In this document: positions 12,601-24,299 of the stretch, one piece after another | How the letters are laid out: every line of letters begins with the position of its first letter | How positions within the stretch are numbered: the first letter of the stretch is position 1 | Origin: Paulownia fortunei | Lineage: Eukaryota > Streptophyta > Magnoliopsida > Lamiales > Paulowniaceae | Assembly: GCA_019321725.1 (NCBI GenBank) | Contig: CM033123.1 | Location: forward strand, 15,674,925-15,738,924 | Direction: 5' to 3' | Length of the DNA stretch: 64,000 nucleotides | Translations under genes and position numbers: made by a program | Notes under the pieces: model-generated | What the model saw: only the letters and a program-made list of their open reading frames with translations | Databases searched by the model: none | Told to the model about the DNA's origin: nothing

Positions 12601-14179
12601 ATAAAGCAATTTGAGTTGTAGCAAACTTATTTGTCTCACTCAATTGATATAAATTAAAAATAAAAATACGAACTGACAAAAACAAAGAAGAATATTATTA
12701 TTCAATACGTTTTAACCATTTATTACAATTCATGCTATCAGCAATCAGATTTTTAAGATGTGGGGAAAGGCCTTAATTAATGCAGTGGTAGGGTTGAGAT
12801 TTGAAAAAAGCATTCATAAATTAAGTCTTGTAATGCCTAGGAAGAAATCGAATCAGAATCTTAATCATTTCGTGATGGTGAGAAGCACTAGAAGCACCCT
12901 CCTTTTAACACTATTAGCCGAACACTGACACAAAAGTTATGAAAGCTAATGTGAACTTTGTCACATGACTACTAGGAAAGTCATGCAGGACTCAACAGAG
13001 CCCTCCAAAAGAGTCATAATGGTTAAGTAGCAGTGAAACAATTCAAAGTGGATGCATCATGCAACTGATTAAGATGGGCACATCTCCCATGAGAGTGATT
13101 TTACAGAAGTTCAGGACTTGCTAGGAAGAATGGCCAACTCTCGATATCCAAGTTATGGTAAAATTCTCAGATGTCTATAAAATAGATTTTAATCTTTACT
13201 TTTCTTCCCAAACTGGAAGATTGAAAATGTTATGGCCTGTATTATGGCCAAAAGATCCCTTTTTAATAATATACTAGATTCTCAAGAACTTGTGGTTGTT
13301 CATGTTGAATGGTCATTGGCGATCTCTAGAAAGCAAGTTTTACAAAACTTCAGAGAAACAAAACTTTGTGCATCATTTGATGAAAAACAAAATGCTTTTC
13401 TGAACACGAAAATCTTAGGCCTTTAGTCCTAACTAGTTCAATTTCATCAACCATGTAGGACAAATGCAAACCATTTTCACTTCTAATAGAACTGTTCGAT
13501 AATCGAAGTACTTCAATCGTACGCAGAAAAGAATTAAAAAAACCATAAAAATAACAACTAAACTACTGAATTACAATTCAAAAGCAGCCACATCCCGAGT
13601 CACAGAAAACGATCAACATATTAATACAGCACCCCATTCAAGCGTGCTGATACTCATATTTGGAAACTGAAATAAGGATAGGAAAAACCTAAAATTCAAC
13701 CAAACAGAACCTAAAATGCATATTATAGACTATAGCAATCAATGCGCAACACAAGGCAAAACAGACATTCAGAAGGGCGTTCAACATGATTACATTAACT
13801 CCGAATTACAAATTAATAGCCACATTAAAAAGGGAACAAAAAAAATTGAAAAACAAAAAACAAACAAACAAACTTGACTTTAACAATTGCCCGTATCCAT
13901 TATTCCTTCCCTTTTCTTTGAACCGACTGATAACATAATGAAGATCATGATTTTGCAGAGCAATACAAAGATTCAAACTTTACAATAAAAATCCATCAGA
14001 AATCAAGAATTCTACAAAAATCCAAAAGATTAAATTAAACAATAATTAGAAATAATTTACACAGGAGAAAAATGCACCTGCTGCTGATATTGAGCAAGCT
14101 TACGCCTTTGGGTTTTGAGGGAAAGAATGGCTCTGTCCACTTCCGTGATCTTTGGTTTCTTCACAAAGATATTCCCCAT
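9602..14179 (-). CDS. VPS20: ESCRT-III subunit VPS20 (CHMP6-type)
   Basis: Six coding exons on the minus strand join in frame: 14179-14078, 12245-12093, 11962-11810, 10839-10756, 9930-9777 and 9627-9602 (TGA at 9604-9602), giving 223 residues. The product starts [20 protein letters not shown]; the N-terminal MGN favours myristoylation, as in other VPS20/CHMP6 proteins. A basic helical hairpin follows ([33 protein letters not shown]), then helices with [10 protein letters not shown] and [15 protein letters not shown], and an acidic tail with [19 protein letters not shown] and [12 protein letters not shown]20 bridges ESCRT-II to SNF7 on endosomes during multivesicular-body sorting. The last exon encodes only a split Val plus MEEPLSA. 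The donor of exon 5 lies directly against a CT/CA microsatellite. A CT-rich tract lies upstream of the start. Intron 1 is about 1.8 kb. Confidence 0.93.
9729..9775. repeat. (GT)n(GA)n microsatellite in the last VPS20 intron
   Basis: A GT run (9729-9756) passes into a GA run (9756-9775). Read on the gene strand, the intron begins GT followed by CTCTCT and then CACACA, so the repeat starts at the 5' splice site itself. Confidence 0.9.
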
Positions 14180-14303
14180 TTTTTTTCAATTTTCTTTTGC
14201 CCAAATACAAAAAACTTCAAACGAATGACAGATAAAAGACTATAAGGGATCTATTACATTCACAGAATATTAAATCTCTCTCACCTCAGATGTTCTGCTG
14301 ATT

Positions 14304-14320
14304 GAGAGAGAGAGAGAGAG
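14304..14320 (-). promoter_or_regulatory. CT-repeat in the VPS20 leader or core promoter
   Basis: An uninterrupted (GA)n on the plus strand, CT on the gene strand, lies 125-141 bases upstream of the VPS20 start codon. CT/Y-patch tracts are common in leaders and TATA-less promoters of plant housekeeping genes. The role here is inferred from position only. Confidence 0.45.
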
Positions 14321-14352
14321 ATTAAAGAGATTAAATGGGTTTGGGCAGTAAA

Positions 14353-14597
14353 ATTACGAAGGGGCGAAAACGAATATAAAACAAATGAGGGGTAACAATG
14401 TCTTTTCGACACCTGCGTTTGTTTTTTTTTTTTTTTCGTTTTTTTTTTTTTTGGGTTTTTCCCTCGTTATGTTCAAATGATGCATGAGTTGTGAAGGGCC
14501 AAAAACGAATATTAAATGAATGAGGGTAAAAATGTCTTTTTCGTATCTCTCTCTTTTTTAGTTTTTTTCCTTCATTATGTTCAAGCTCATGCATGGG
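14353..14597. repeat. Diverged tandem duplication upstream of VPS20
   Basis: Two copies (about 14353-14488 and 14489-14597) share, in order, 'aaaacgaatat', 'aaatgagggg' or 'gaatgagggt', 'aatgtcttttcg', a T-rich tract, and 'attatgttcaa' or 'gttatgttcaa'. They differ by base changes and by length of the T tracts. They sit in the likely VPS20 promoter region. Confidence 0.7.
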
Positions 14598-14599
14598 CA

Positions 14600-15200
14600 A
14601 TTATTTATTTAAGGGTTAATTCTACTTTATTTTCCTATATTCTTTTTAAGTTTTACTTTATTCTTATATTTTAAATTATCTCTCTTTATATTCTTATTCT
14701 ATCTTACTCTATTTTCTATTTTCTTAAAAAATAAATAAATTGTTATTACTCATTATTTATACTAAAATTACTTATATCTATATTTTAATAAATTTTAACT
14801 TAATTAATTAATAATTAACATTAAATTTATTTAAAATTCTATTATCTTACTCCAGGGGAGTACAGATGGGGGGAGATAGAACAATCTGTTTTCTGTTTTT
14901 GTTTAATTCATAAGTGCTGCATCACTCCAAACATTTATTGCTTGTTTAGTCACTCATGTTACTAGATATTATCTATTCTTTTAGACATCTGGATTATTCA
15001 TGCACGGGAGCTAAGTCAATACTTTTCATATTGATGAATTTGATGGTTTTAAATGTGTAAACTGCATGTTATTTACAGGGGAGCACATAAGTATTTTGAT
15101 CAAAAATATCAATGGAGGAGAATATTAATCTTAAGAAGACTTGCTATCGATTAAGTTTTGGAGAAAATGTCCATATTTAAGTACACGCTCCAAGTAAAAT
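14600..15200. other. AT-rich intergenic stretch, nothing recognised
   Basis: Low-complexity T/A-rich sequence from about 14610 to 14850, then unique sequence without an open frame or motif I can name. Confidence 0.6.
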
Positions 15201-15204
15201 TTAT

Positions 15205-15466
15205 CGTGTGGTATTCATATCGTACTCGTACTTAGGTTGGACACACAACTCGTTCTATTTCCTATAGAAACAATAATACATAAAGGTCGATACTCCTCTA
15301 CAACTTTATTAAATCTCCCGAGAATTCAAACCACGGCCGTGTGGTGTCCACAACGTACTCGTACCCAAGTCGGACACACGACTCGTTCTATTTCTTGCAG
15401 GAGCAGTAACACACAGAGTTCTGTATTTTTCTGCAGGCTTATTAGATTTCTTAGAAATTCAAACCA
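15205..15466. repeat. Diverged 133-bp tandem repeat, two copies
   Basis: Copy 1 (15205-15337) and copy 2 (15338-15466) share 'cgtactcgtac', 'ggacacac', 'actcgttctatttc' and 'attcaaacca' at an offset of 133 bases. Both are more GC-rich than the surroundings. The open frame across them (15237-15518) follows from the repeat and resembles no protein I know. Confidence 0.8.
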
Positions 15467-15529
15467 GCGTTACTCACATTTGTACCCTAAGCGATTTCTA
15501 ATGCGTCACTTACCGTGAGAGCGTGAAAG

Positions 15530-16035
15530 AATATTTTTGCATAATAGATAAGTTGAATCTAGTGTTTCAATACCAATATCACATTATTTAATTAATTAAT
15601 TATATTATAGCTGTGCATATTTTCTTATATCAATGACATTCAGTATACTTGACTAAAGTATTTTGCTAAATCAAACTGAAGAAAAACATGCTAAAAGAAA
15701 ACATAAGTCATATTTGATTTGATAATGAAAGAAAATAGATTTTGGTGAATCTTTCAAGACTAGACAACAAATTAGAACAAGATCCATCAGTGATATATAG
15801 TTTTCTACACCTGATATGAGCCAAAATTCTTGCTGAAATGAACCCACAGATAAAACCAAGTCTCTAGTTTGAAGAAATGCGTGGATAAATAGTGCTGATC
15901 AAATCGATTGATCTCGCAAGAATAATTAATTGGTGGAATATAAAGAATGACATCAAGAGGGGAAGAGTCTTTAAATTTCTTTAGATGCATACATTGTATT
16001 ATGTGAAATTGTGACTAATTAATAAATTATTAATT
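15530..16035. other. Intergenic stretch, nothing recognised
   Basis: AT-rich sequence with short spurious open frames on the minus strand; no family motif seen. Confidence 0.55.
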
Positions 16036-16038
16036 ATT

Positions 16039-16997
16039 GGAGTCACAGATATTGGCAACTCTATTCGAATTCTCCCTTGGGGACCTTTGCTTCCATCCGC
16101 AAGTATGCCTTGTGGTAGAACTTTTCCCGGTAGGTCTACTGATCGTTGGTCCGATGGCCTTATTGACTTCGACTCTACAGGTATACGAATATAATGTGCT
16201 GTATTTCTTCACAATTAATAATATTGTATCTATGTACAACATTCAGGAACTAGCCAGAAATGATTTGACGATAAATCCAAATTGCTGATGAATCTTATGA
16301 TTGCAGCTGCTGGTTTTGGCTTACACCTTATTCGTCAAGAAATGTTAATTCTAGCAATGGAGTTATCTTTTCAGTTGCCAGAAGCCCTGTGCTTGATCAT
16401 AAAAAACACACCTTAAATCCATTTGTTCAACACCAACAGGTTTGTTAAAATAAAAACAAATTATATATCGTTATTTCAAAAGTATATACAAATGATATTG
16501 TTGAAGTACTTGTAGTAATTTGATTTTATTTATATCAGAGTGTGCCTATAAGATAGGAAATTCTCTTATACTGATGGGGGGCATTGAAGGCAATGACATC
16601 GGCTATCCATTGACTCAGGGCAAATCCATTAAAAAAGTATAAACTTATGTGCCTTATATAATCCAGGCCCGTGTCAGTGCTACAAGAGTGATTAACTAAG
16701 TCCAAATTCAAAGATTGTTTTTTTTTTTTTTAATATATATACTTACAAGTCGTAGAAATTATATGTATCAATTATTATGCCCTCATGGAAACATGGCACT
16801 GAAAGCTTGCTGTGGAATTGGAGGAAAATATAACTACAACAGCAAAAGGTTTTGTGGGAGTCCAGGAGTGTCGGTTTGCTCTAACGCAGACAAATACATA
16901 TTTTAGGATGGTTTACACTTTCACACAAGAAGCTTCATCTCGTATTGACAAGATTCTGATTCAGTCGTCTCTTTCGACGCTCAATTGTACATCATAA
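16039..16997 (+). pseudogene. GDSL esterase/lipase pseudogene (acetylajmalan/sinapine-esterase-like group)
   Basis: Four separated blocks keep the order of a plant GDSL esterase. Block 1 (16039-16180) has TDIGNSIRILP and GRTFPGR, then DRWSDGLIDF before a GT donor. Block 2 (16307-16440) starts AAGFGL and, after a frameshift, reads NGVIFSVARSPVLDHK. Block 3 (about 16540-16700) has MGGIEGNDIGYPLTQGKSI, a stop, then TYVPYI. Block 4 (16795-16997) has ALKACCGIGGKYNYNS, then CSNADKYIF and DGLHFTQEASSRI. The nucleophile block (FGDS) is absent. The conserved Trp before the catalytic Asp-x-x-His is TAG (16904-16906), one base from TGG, while the Asp and His codons survive. The middle of the enzyme is missing. 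The family hydrolyses esters, often of specialised metabolites, in the secretory pathway; this copy is dead. It lies 1.5 kb upstream of a BAHD gene on the same strand. Confidence 0.88.
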
Positions 16998-16999
16998 TT

Positions 17000-18420
17000 A
17001 AGTGTATTGATGTGAGCAAGGAACGACACAAAAGTTTATTATTTATTTATTTATTTATATATTTATTTTGGGGTGGCGGGTTGGGGGGGGGGGGGGGGAG
17101 GTGGTGAAATAGCAAATGTCAATTTCTTTTATTTCTTTAAGCTACTGGAATTTTTGGTGAATAAAATTGGTGAGATGTAAAAGAATTATCATTTGGCACA
17201 TTTAATTCATTGTTCCACGTACAATACAATAAAATTGCACATTGAAATTATAGAATACACGTGCATTATTGCATATAGAATTCCAATGCCGAGGATGTAA
17301 TAACATGAAATGAAACTCATAATATTGTTTTGAAAAAAAATAGAAAGTAGAAAGTATTTTCTAATGAATTACATGATCAAATTTCCAAATTGATATTAGT
17401 ACTAATTTAGCATGAATTTTAAAATTACAACAAATAACAAATGACTATTAGCTTAAGCACATTTTATTGAATAAATTCAATTGTTTTCGCGTATGTAGTT
17501 AAAAAATCATCAAACTTAACTACACTAATATAATTGTAAACTATAATACATTCAGAGAAAAAAGTCAATACTTATACTATTACTCTTTGAAAATCCTAGT
17601 ATTTTTCTTTTTTTTTTTTCATTAATTGCAACTAATTTCTTGCATAAATCATCCAACAAATAACTAATAATAAGTCTTTCGTGGCTATTCTAGTATTTTG
17701 GTAAGGCAAATTTAGTGCTGAATTTATTAGAAGTAACGATATTGATTTCTCCGTGAGTGTGTGTCAAATGCCTACATTGCAATATGTCATATTGTTTCAT
17801 GTATAATTAAGTTTAATAATTTCTATATCCGGAAAAATAGTGTGTGTAATATTTGAAGTTTTTTTTTCCTATTATAATATTAATATTGAATATTAATTTA
17901 TATTATCATTTTAATGTGTAACATTTATTTTTTATGTGCTAAATAGCTATTTGAACAACTGCATGTGGGAAGCCAACTAACATTGATGCATTTTTAAAGA
18001 AAAAGTATTGAATATTGCTAAGATATGAAATTTTGAAACATCAAGTTCTGTGATTTTTTTAGATTTTCAACTAATATTAATGTGATATGAAAATATATTG
18101 TGCACCACTCTGTTTACACTAAATTGTTTATGTGCTTTAATATATATAAAACAATTGTTCAAAGTTATTTTTTTTTATTATACTTTCTCTGTCCAAAAAG
18201 GTTCAACTGATTATTTTTCTTAGTGCAATAATAAATAATTTTTTTACAGTTTGACGTATATATACTATATAAAATAATATACAAAACATTATATTAAAAT
18301 AAAATATCCAAAATAAAATCTACATTTAGTTTTCTGGGGATCAGATATAGTTGATGGAGATGGGCTTTGAGATTCAAGAATGGAATAGTTATTTGTGCTC
18401 ACGTCAAGAAACATGAAGTC
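17000..18420. other. AT-rich intergenic DNA with a poly-G tract
   Basis: No gene is visible. A G-rich patch ending in a long G run lies at about 17071-17104. The remainder is AT-rich and acts as the upstream region of the BAHD gene at 18539. Confidence 0.55.
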
Positions 18421-18423
18421 TGA

Positions 18424-18450
18424 TATATATATATATATATATATATATGT
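18424..18450 (+). promoter_or_regulatory. (TA)n tract, likely TATA region of the BAHD gene
   Basis: A run of TA dinucleotides ends about 90 bases upstream of the ATG at 18539, a plausible TATA-box position with a short leader. It is also a microsatellite, so its length may vary. Confidence 0.4.
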
Positions 18451-18538
18451 GGCAGCAAGCTAAACCCAATTATTGTCATATCTATTACACCGTTTTCTGA
18501 TCATTGACCCCAACCCAAACTGAGACCCCGCAACCTCC

Positions 18539-19923
18539 ATGGCCACCGTTCTCGAACACTCCAAAATCTCTCCGCCGCCTGACTCGGTGCCGGAGTTTTC
18601 ACTCCCAATCGTATTTTTCGATATGGTATGGTACGATTTCCAAGCAAATCAAAGTGTTCTCTTCTTCCAGTTCCCCTGTTCCAAATCCCATTTCTTGGAC
18701 ACCATTGTTCCTGACCTCAAAAGTTCTCTATCCCTCGCTCTCAGCCATTTTCTCCCACTCGCTGGAAATATTATTCATCCTTTAACCCCTGGAAATAAAC
18801 CCATCTTACGTTTTGAATCTGGGGATTCAGTTTCTTTTATAATTTCTGAATCCAGCGCTGATTTCAATCACCTTACCGGAAATCATCCCCGGGTTTGTGA
18901 TGAATTTTATGCTTTCGCCCCTCATCTGCCGCCGGCAACCCGTTCAGAAAACTCGATTACTTGCCCTGTTTTAGCTCTCCAAGTAACACTATTCCCTGGA
19001 CAGGGCTTATGCATTGGTTTTATAACTCATCACGCCGTTGCCGATGCCAGTACAGTTGTGTCTTTCATCCAGGCCTGGGCTCTGATCAACTGCAGCAGGC
19101 CTGACGGAGCAGATAATATCCGTGCTCGATTGACACAAGGCAATTGTTTGCCGTTTTATGATAGAAAAACTGTGACAAATCTCAATGGATTGGATTCAAT
19201 ATATTGGGACCTGATAGTGGAGTTTTCTTCTCCGGTGGAGCCACCACCAGTGAAACTCCCGTTCAACAAGCTCCGGGAAACATTTGTTTTGAAGAAAGAA
19301 GAAATTCAGGAGCTGAAGAATTTGGTGTTGGCCAAGTTCCCCGGCGTGGCTTATCTGTCGTCTTTCACCGTCATGTGTGCGCTTGTCTGGGTTTGCTCAG
19401 CGAAGTCGGCCGCTCCAGGCGGAGAGGAGGTGGCAGAAGACGAGCCTGAGTACTTCGGTTTCGTGGCGGATTGCCGGGGGAGACTGAAACCCCATTGCCT
19501 GCTAATTACTTCGGCAACTGTGTGGCACTTGTAAAGGCAGAGTTAAAGCATGGGGAAGTGAAGGGACCTGACGGGTTTGTGATGGCAGCAAAGGCCATTG
19601 GACAGGCCATTAAAGAAAATGTGTACAATGAGAAAGGAATTGTGTATGATGCTGAGAACTGGCCGGAGGAGTACGGGAAGTTGATCGGAAAACGGCAGTA
19701 TGGGGTGGCGGGATCACCCAGGTTCGACTTCTATGCGGCGGATTATGGGTGGGGAAAGCCGAAGAAGTTCGAAGCACTGTTTATTGACGGTGGTGGAGCC
19801 ATATCACTGTGCAAATCCAGGGATTTTGAGGGTGGCTTGGAAATCGGCTTGTCGAAGCCAAAGGTTCAGATGGATGCATTTGCCACAGTTTTTAGGGATG
19901 TTCTTAGCGATTTGTTGCAGTGA
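18539..19923 (+). CDS. BAHD acyltransferase, malonyltransferase-like, single frameshift
   Basis: The ATG at 18539 sits in a good plant context (CTCCATGGCC). The first frame runs to 19532 and the second carries the C-terminus to TGA at 19921-19923. The two join in the C run at 19490-19493, where one missing base would restore a 461-residue protein, the normal BAHD length, in one exon. The catalytic HxxxD is HAVAD (His165, Asp169). After the shift come NYFGNC, typical of flavonoid/phenolic-glucoside malonyltransferases (BAHD clade I), and DYGWG in place of DFGWG. The family transfers malonyl or hydroxycinnamoyl groups from CoA thioesters to glycosides in the cytosol. As written the enzyme loses the DFGWG-type motif and would be inactive. 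Otherwise the codons look intact, so this is either a recent null allele or a base missed in a homopolymer. Confidence 0.85.
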
Positions 19924-20925
19924 AATTTTCGCAATTTGCAGTTTCCAAATTATTGAAAAGATGTTTGCTTTTGCTTTGGAAGGAAAATATTTTTTATCTT
20001 AATTTTTTTTTTGTAAATTAAAATTTGGTTAGTAATATCACATTAAATTTAATTTTATTATTATATATTATGATTATATTAAAATAAAAATAAAAAGATA
20101 TATATTTATATCGTCGTATTGATTGAAATATAAATATATATATATATATATATTGATGTAATGATTAAAATATGTATAAAAATATATATAAATATTTATA
20201 ATAATTGAAATATATATAATAATAATTAGAGTGTTTTTAAAATATTTTAGAAAAAAAATGCATTTTGAATTTAAAATGCTTAATTTTATTTAAACAAAAA
20301 TTATGTAGTGGAATGAAAGTATTCTCAAAAAATAACATCAAACATGGGGGATAGTGTTAGTTCATATTTATTGCATTCCTTTTATCTAGGTATATGAAAA
20401 AACCAATAATGAAATTGTTGGAGCGAGAACCCTTTAAATGATATATTTGAAAATATTAATTCTCAAAATATATTTATTTCTGATCTTATTTAAACAAGTG
20501 AATTCTTTCCTTTTTAGACGGTTCAGATGAAATTTGAATTCAAATCTAAAAAAAAAAAAAAAGTATTTTTATCCTGCTTAAATTATTTTAAGTTTAATAG
20601 TCAATATTACCCGCATTGGTAATTCTATAATTAAAAAATATATAAGATGGAAAGAAAGACTAACACACACGCACAGTCTTAGCCTGTGTTTGTCAATCCA
20701 ACTGTTCCATTTTCCTAAAGTCAAAATCAACCCACATTATATATTGCAGATATTATCTACAACAAATTGTTTTGGTAAAAATATTGCACTGGCCCATCAT
20801 GATACGATTAATTTTATTACTTTTTTCTTTTAAAAGATAATGCTATTTAATTCTCTAACTCTTTTCAAATGATTTGAACCTATAATTTAAAAATGCATAT
20901 CTGAGAATCAGGTATGATTAATGAG
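19924..20925. other. AT-rich intergenic DNA
   Basis: TA-rich low-complexity sequence (notably 20080-20220) with no gene seen. Confidence 0.6.
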
Positions 20926-20929
20926 AAAC

Positions 20930-21245
20930 ATTAAGAGTGGCAATGGAACGAGTCTAAAGTCGAGACTTTTTAAATTTATAAATGAATTTAAGACGGGGCT
21001 TAAATTTTTATTTTCAAATCCATTCTGCTCCAAATTTTAATTTTTTATTTATTATATATTTATATGATATGATTTTTAAAAAAAATTTGTAGTATTTTTT
21101 AAATAATATTTTTATTATTTTTAAAATCATAAAATGGGTCTTGCAAGTCCAATTCATTAGGTTTTGATCAGGAACAGATTCGAGTCTAAATTTTTAAAAA
21201 TCTTATAAGGATGCGCCCTAAATCTACCCGTTATCATCTCTAATA
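20930..21245. mobile_element. Small non-autonomous DNA transposon (hAT-like MITE)
   Basis: The left end reads 'agagtggcaatggaacgagt' and the right end 'acccgttatcatctcta'. They form an imperfect inverted pair of the 'GAGATGGCAACGGGT' kind that is widespread in eudicots. The interior is AT-rich and non-coding. A similar arrangement lies at 34195-34610. Confidence 0.45.
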
Positions 21246-21249
21246 AAAA

Positions 21250-23300
21250 TTTCATCACCTTCTTTAATGGGGAAATAAATTTTGACTTCTTCATCCGTCA
21301 TTCACTAATTTTCTATTTGTTTTTGATTAGATCATGTTACATGAATTAATTGCTTTATCCATTCTTGGGTAAAATTTGTTGTGCTATTTTCATGACAGTG
21401 GTGCTTCAAGTGAATAAGACAATTAGTTTCAAAAGATTTGCCCATGAAATGACAATCATAAGTGGAGAAACATTGTTGTTGTTTTTTTGTTTTTTTTAAA
21501 GTGTAATTTTTCAATTTTTGGTACATAATTTAAGAATTTTAGAGTGTAATAGAGCTAAGCTCTCATAATTAAGTTGTCGGAGCGAGCTATGTTGAGGATT
21601 ATGTGATCATCTAGGCTCCTGATTATTTTTTCGGTTGATATATAGAATAATTGATAAAAAATCTAATTAGTTATTAAATATAAATTAATTTTTAGTAAAT
21701 ATTATGTATATATCGTTGGATTATAAGAATAATAAATTTGCACTAAATGTGTACTTTGTGGAATAAATGAGTGAGATTATGATAAAATAATTAAAATGCC
21801 CTAATAAATTCTAGTTTGTGGGATAAATGAGTGATATTATGGTAAAATAACTAAAATGCCCTCAATAAATTTTTTATTTTTTTCCTATTCATTCTTCTTC
21901 TCTTTTTTCTTGGCAGCAGACCTGTCGTTCTTCCTTTCTTCATTCTCCAAAAATTTTTGTCTTGATTTTTTGATTTCTTTCTTGCAAGTCTTTTGCAGAG
22001 AACATTTTCACCATAGTTAATTGTTTCCCAAAGCTCTCTTCTCCTTTTCCTATCAATTCTAAAGCAGACTCTAAATGCTTTTACAGAAATATCTTCGACT
22101 GCGATTACAAATCTGAGTTTATATGATAAAGGCATGGTCCGTAAATTAACACTAGGGACAATTTGGACATTTTAAATATAAGTTTGGGTCTAGGGCCAAA
22201 ATGGATTGTTGGATCCCACCCCCAAAAGTGGGATTCTTATCCAGCCAAGATTTCAAAATACAATCGGGCCAAGAGATATCCGACTAGCCGCATCATCCAA
22301 AATACACATTCGACCAGCTTGGTTAAATTAATGAATCGGGACCAATCCATGAAAATAAACAAGCCCTAAATTTATGATGTAGGTTTTAGCATATGGCGAT
22401 CAAGTGGAATAGATGTCAACTTATGGGTTTTTATTTTTGATTTTTTGCAATATCGATTGCATGTTTTGAATGTATATTATCTTGACATGCATTAGTGAAA
22501 ATAACTTTATAAAATAAAATATTGGGGTGGGAGTCGAGTCAAGTTTCACCGATGTTTAGGTCAATCTAGTCTTGAGACTCGCTTCCAGGGCAAGATGACG
22601 GGACAAGATGGATATAAACAATTTTGAAAAGATAATGGTATAGGAAAATCTCAAATTTCACAAAATTTTCACTTCCATTGGAAAAACACAGCAGTTTGCG
22701 ACAAGACAATTTCTCTTAAAAATGAAAACAAAATTTACCTGCAACACTTTGTAATGTTATTAATTTTGAACAATTCAAATAGGAATCTCTTGATTTTTTC
22801 TTGGAATTCGGCTGCTTGATCGGTCCACTTACTTCTATTATGTCAATGTTAATCACTTGGTCGAATGCTGGTTAATTCAAAAATTTTTTGAATGAAATTG
22901 AAGGAAAAAAGTATTCTAAAAAATTTCATAGAATTAGAGGAATTCCTCATTTTGGAGGAAATGACCAAGAAATATTCGGACAAAATGCATAGATCTTGTT
23001 CATAGATTAACGAAAATATACAAAAGTTCTATTTGTCTCTGCTATTTTACGAGTCTCTTCCTTTTTGCATAAGACATCACCACTCCTTCGGCAACATCCA
23101 CACATCGACTTATTTTTTAACACATCGACTTATTTTTTAATAGGCACACGATGAGAGAATTGAAAAATAATAAATTAGTTTATACATGTAATTAATGTTA
23201 GACTTGTTGAAATGTGTTGTTATATGAATATAATTATATCTGCTACTGAATGTGCATGTGCATGCTATTGATTGTGAATGAAAATGCATTGTTTTGAAAA
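21250..23300. other. Intergenic DNA, one unassigned minus-strand open frame
   Basis: A 94-codon open frame at 22135-21851 (minus) is rich in Lys/Arg and resembles no family I recognise. A 15-base phrase ('ataaatgagtgatat' or its near copy) recurs at about 21762 and 21824, suggesting a small local duplication. No convincing gene. Confidence 0.45.
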
Positions 23301-23942
23301 TCAGACCAGATCGCCGATTCAATCAAAAATCGAAAATCGATCCGATTCGATTAAGAGTATAAATTCAGAAATCTGGTTCGATCAGTTTTAAATTTGTTTT
23401 ATTTGTTTTTTATTTAAAAAAATAAATTTGATATTTTGTTATATTTAGGTAGTTTTTTAGATTTTGTGTTTTGTTAAATATTTTTTTTACATAGTTTTTT
23501 ATCTTTTTTTATATTTAAAATGTATTATATAATAATTAATCTATCATATTATTATTTTATATAATATAATAAAAAAATATAATTAATTTTTATTAAATCA
23601 ATTCGACTGCCGATTAAACTACTAATTAGAAAAATTGATCATCAATTTAATTATAAAAATATTGTAAAAAGGTACGGCTCTAATTATCAGGCATGGATAG
23701 GGCATGGTTCAGCTGGTGAAGCAGTTGGGCTTGCAGGTATTAAAATGGTTCTCAGTATCCATACTCCTAAATAATATAATCCCACCGTTCCAAAAAACAG
23801 AGTGTTCTGTAAAATGGCATGACATTTATTTCATTTGGTAATATGTCATTTACAAGACAAGATAGACAACAAGATTTTAAATAAGATTGTTGAGCTTTGC
23901 AAAATGGTTAGAAATTTGTTCAATCAAGTGAAAAATAAGGCT

Positions 23943-24282
23943 ATGTTTGGTTTTATTTTTCCTCCTCCACTTTTCTTCTTGGAAGATGAAAATGTATATA
24001 TATTTTTATTTCCTAAAATATTAATCATTAATTATAATATTTAAATTTTTATATCCTGTTATACCACACTAATTATAACAAAATAAGATTTACAACATAT
24101 CTACACTAATCAAACAAAAATAATATTGACAAAACATCTACAAATTAAAAATATTTTTCAAAATACATCAAATTATTTTTTCTTCAAATATATTTTCATC
24201 TCCATACATTGTTCAATCCAATTATCTAAAATACATTTTCTTAAAATAATTTCTCAAAATTGCCAAAAATGAAACCAAACAT
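23943..24282. mobile_element. 340-bp MITE with 18-bp terminal inverted repeats
   Basis: The left end 'atgtttggttttattttt' (23943-23960) and right end 'aaaaatgaaaccaaacat' (24265-24282) are inverted repeats with one mismatch. The interior is AT-rich and non-coding. The superfamily is not certain without the target duplication. Confidence 0.65.
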
Positions 24283-24299
24283 TGTCAAAATGTTTTTTT

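Noticed and set aside
15237..15518. 93-codon open frame over the 133-bp repeat
   Set aside because: Its content follows from the tandem repeat and matches no protein family.
21851..22135. 94-codon minus-strand open frame rich in Lys and Arg
   Set aside because: No recognisable motif, no start or splice context, and composition matches a pyrimidine-rich plus strand; not called as a gene.
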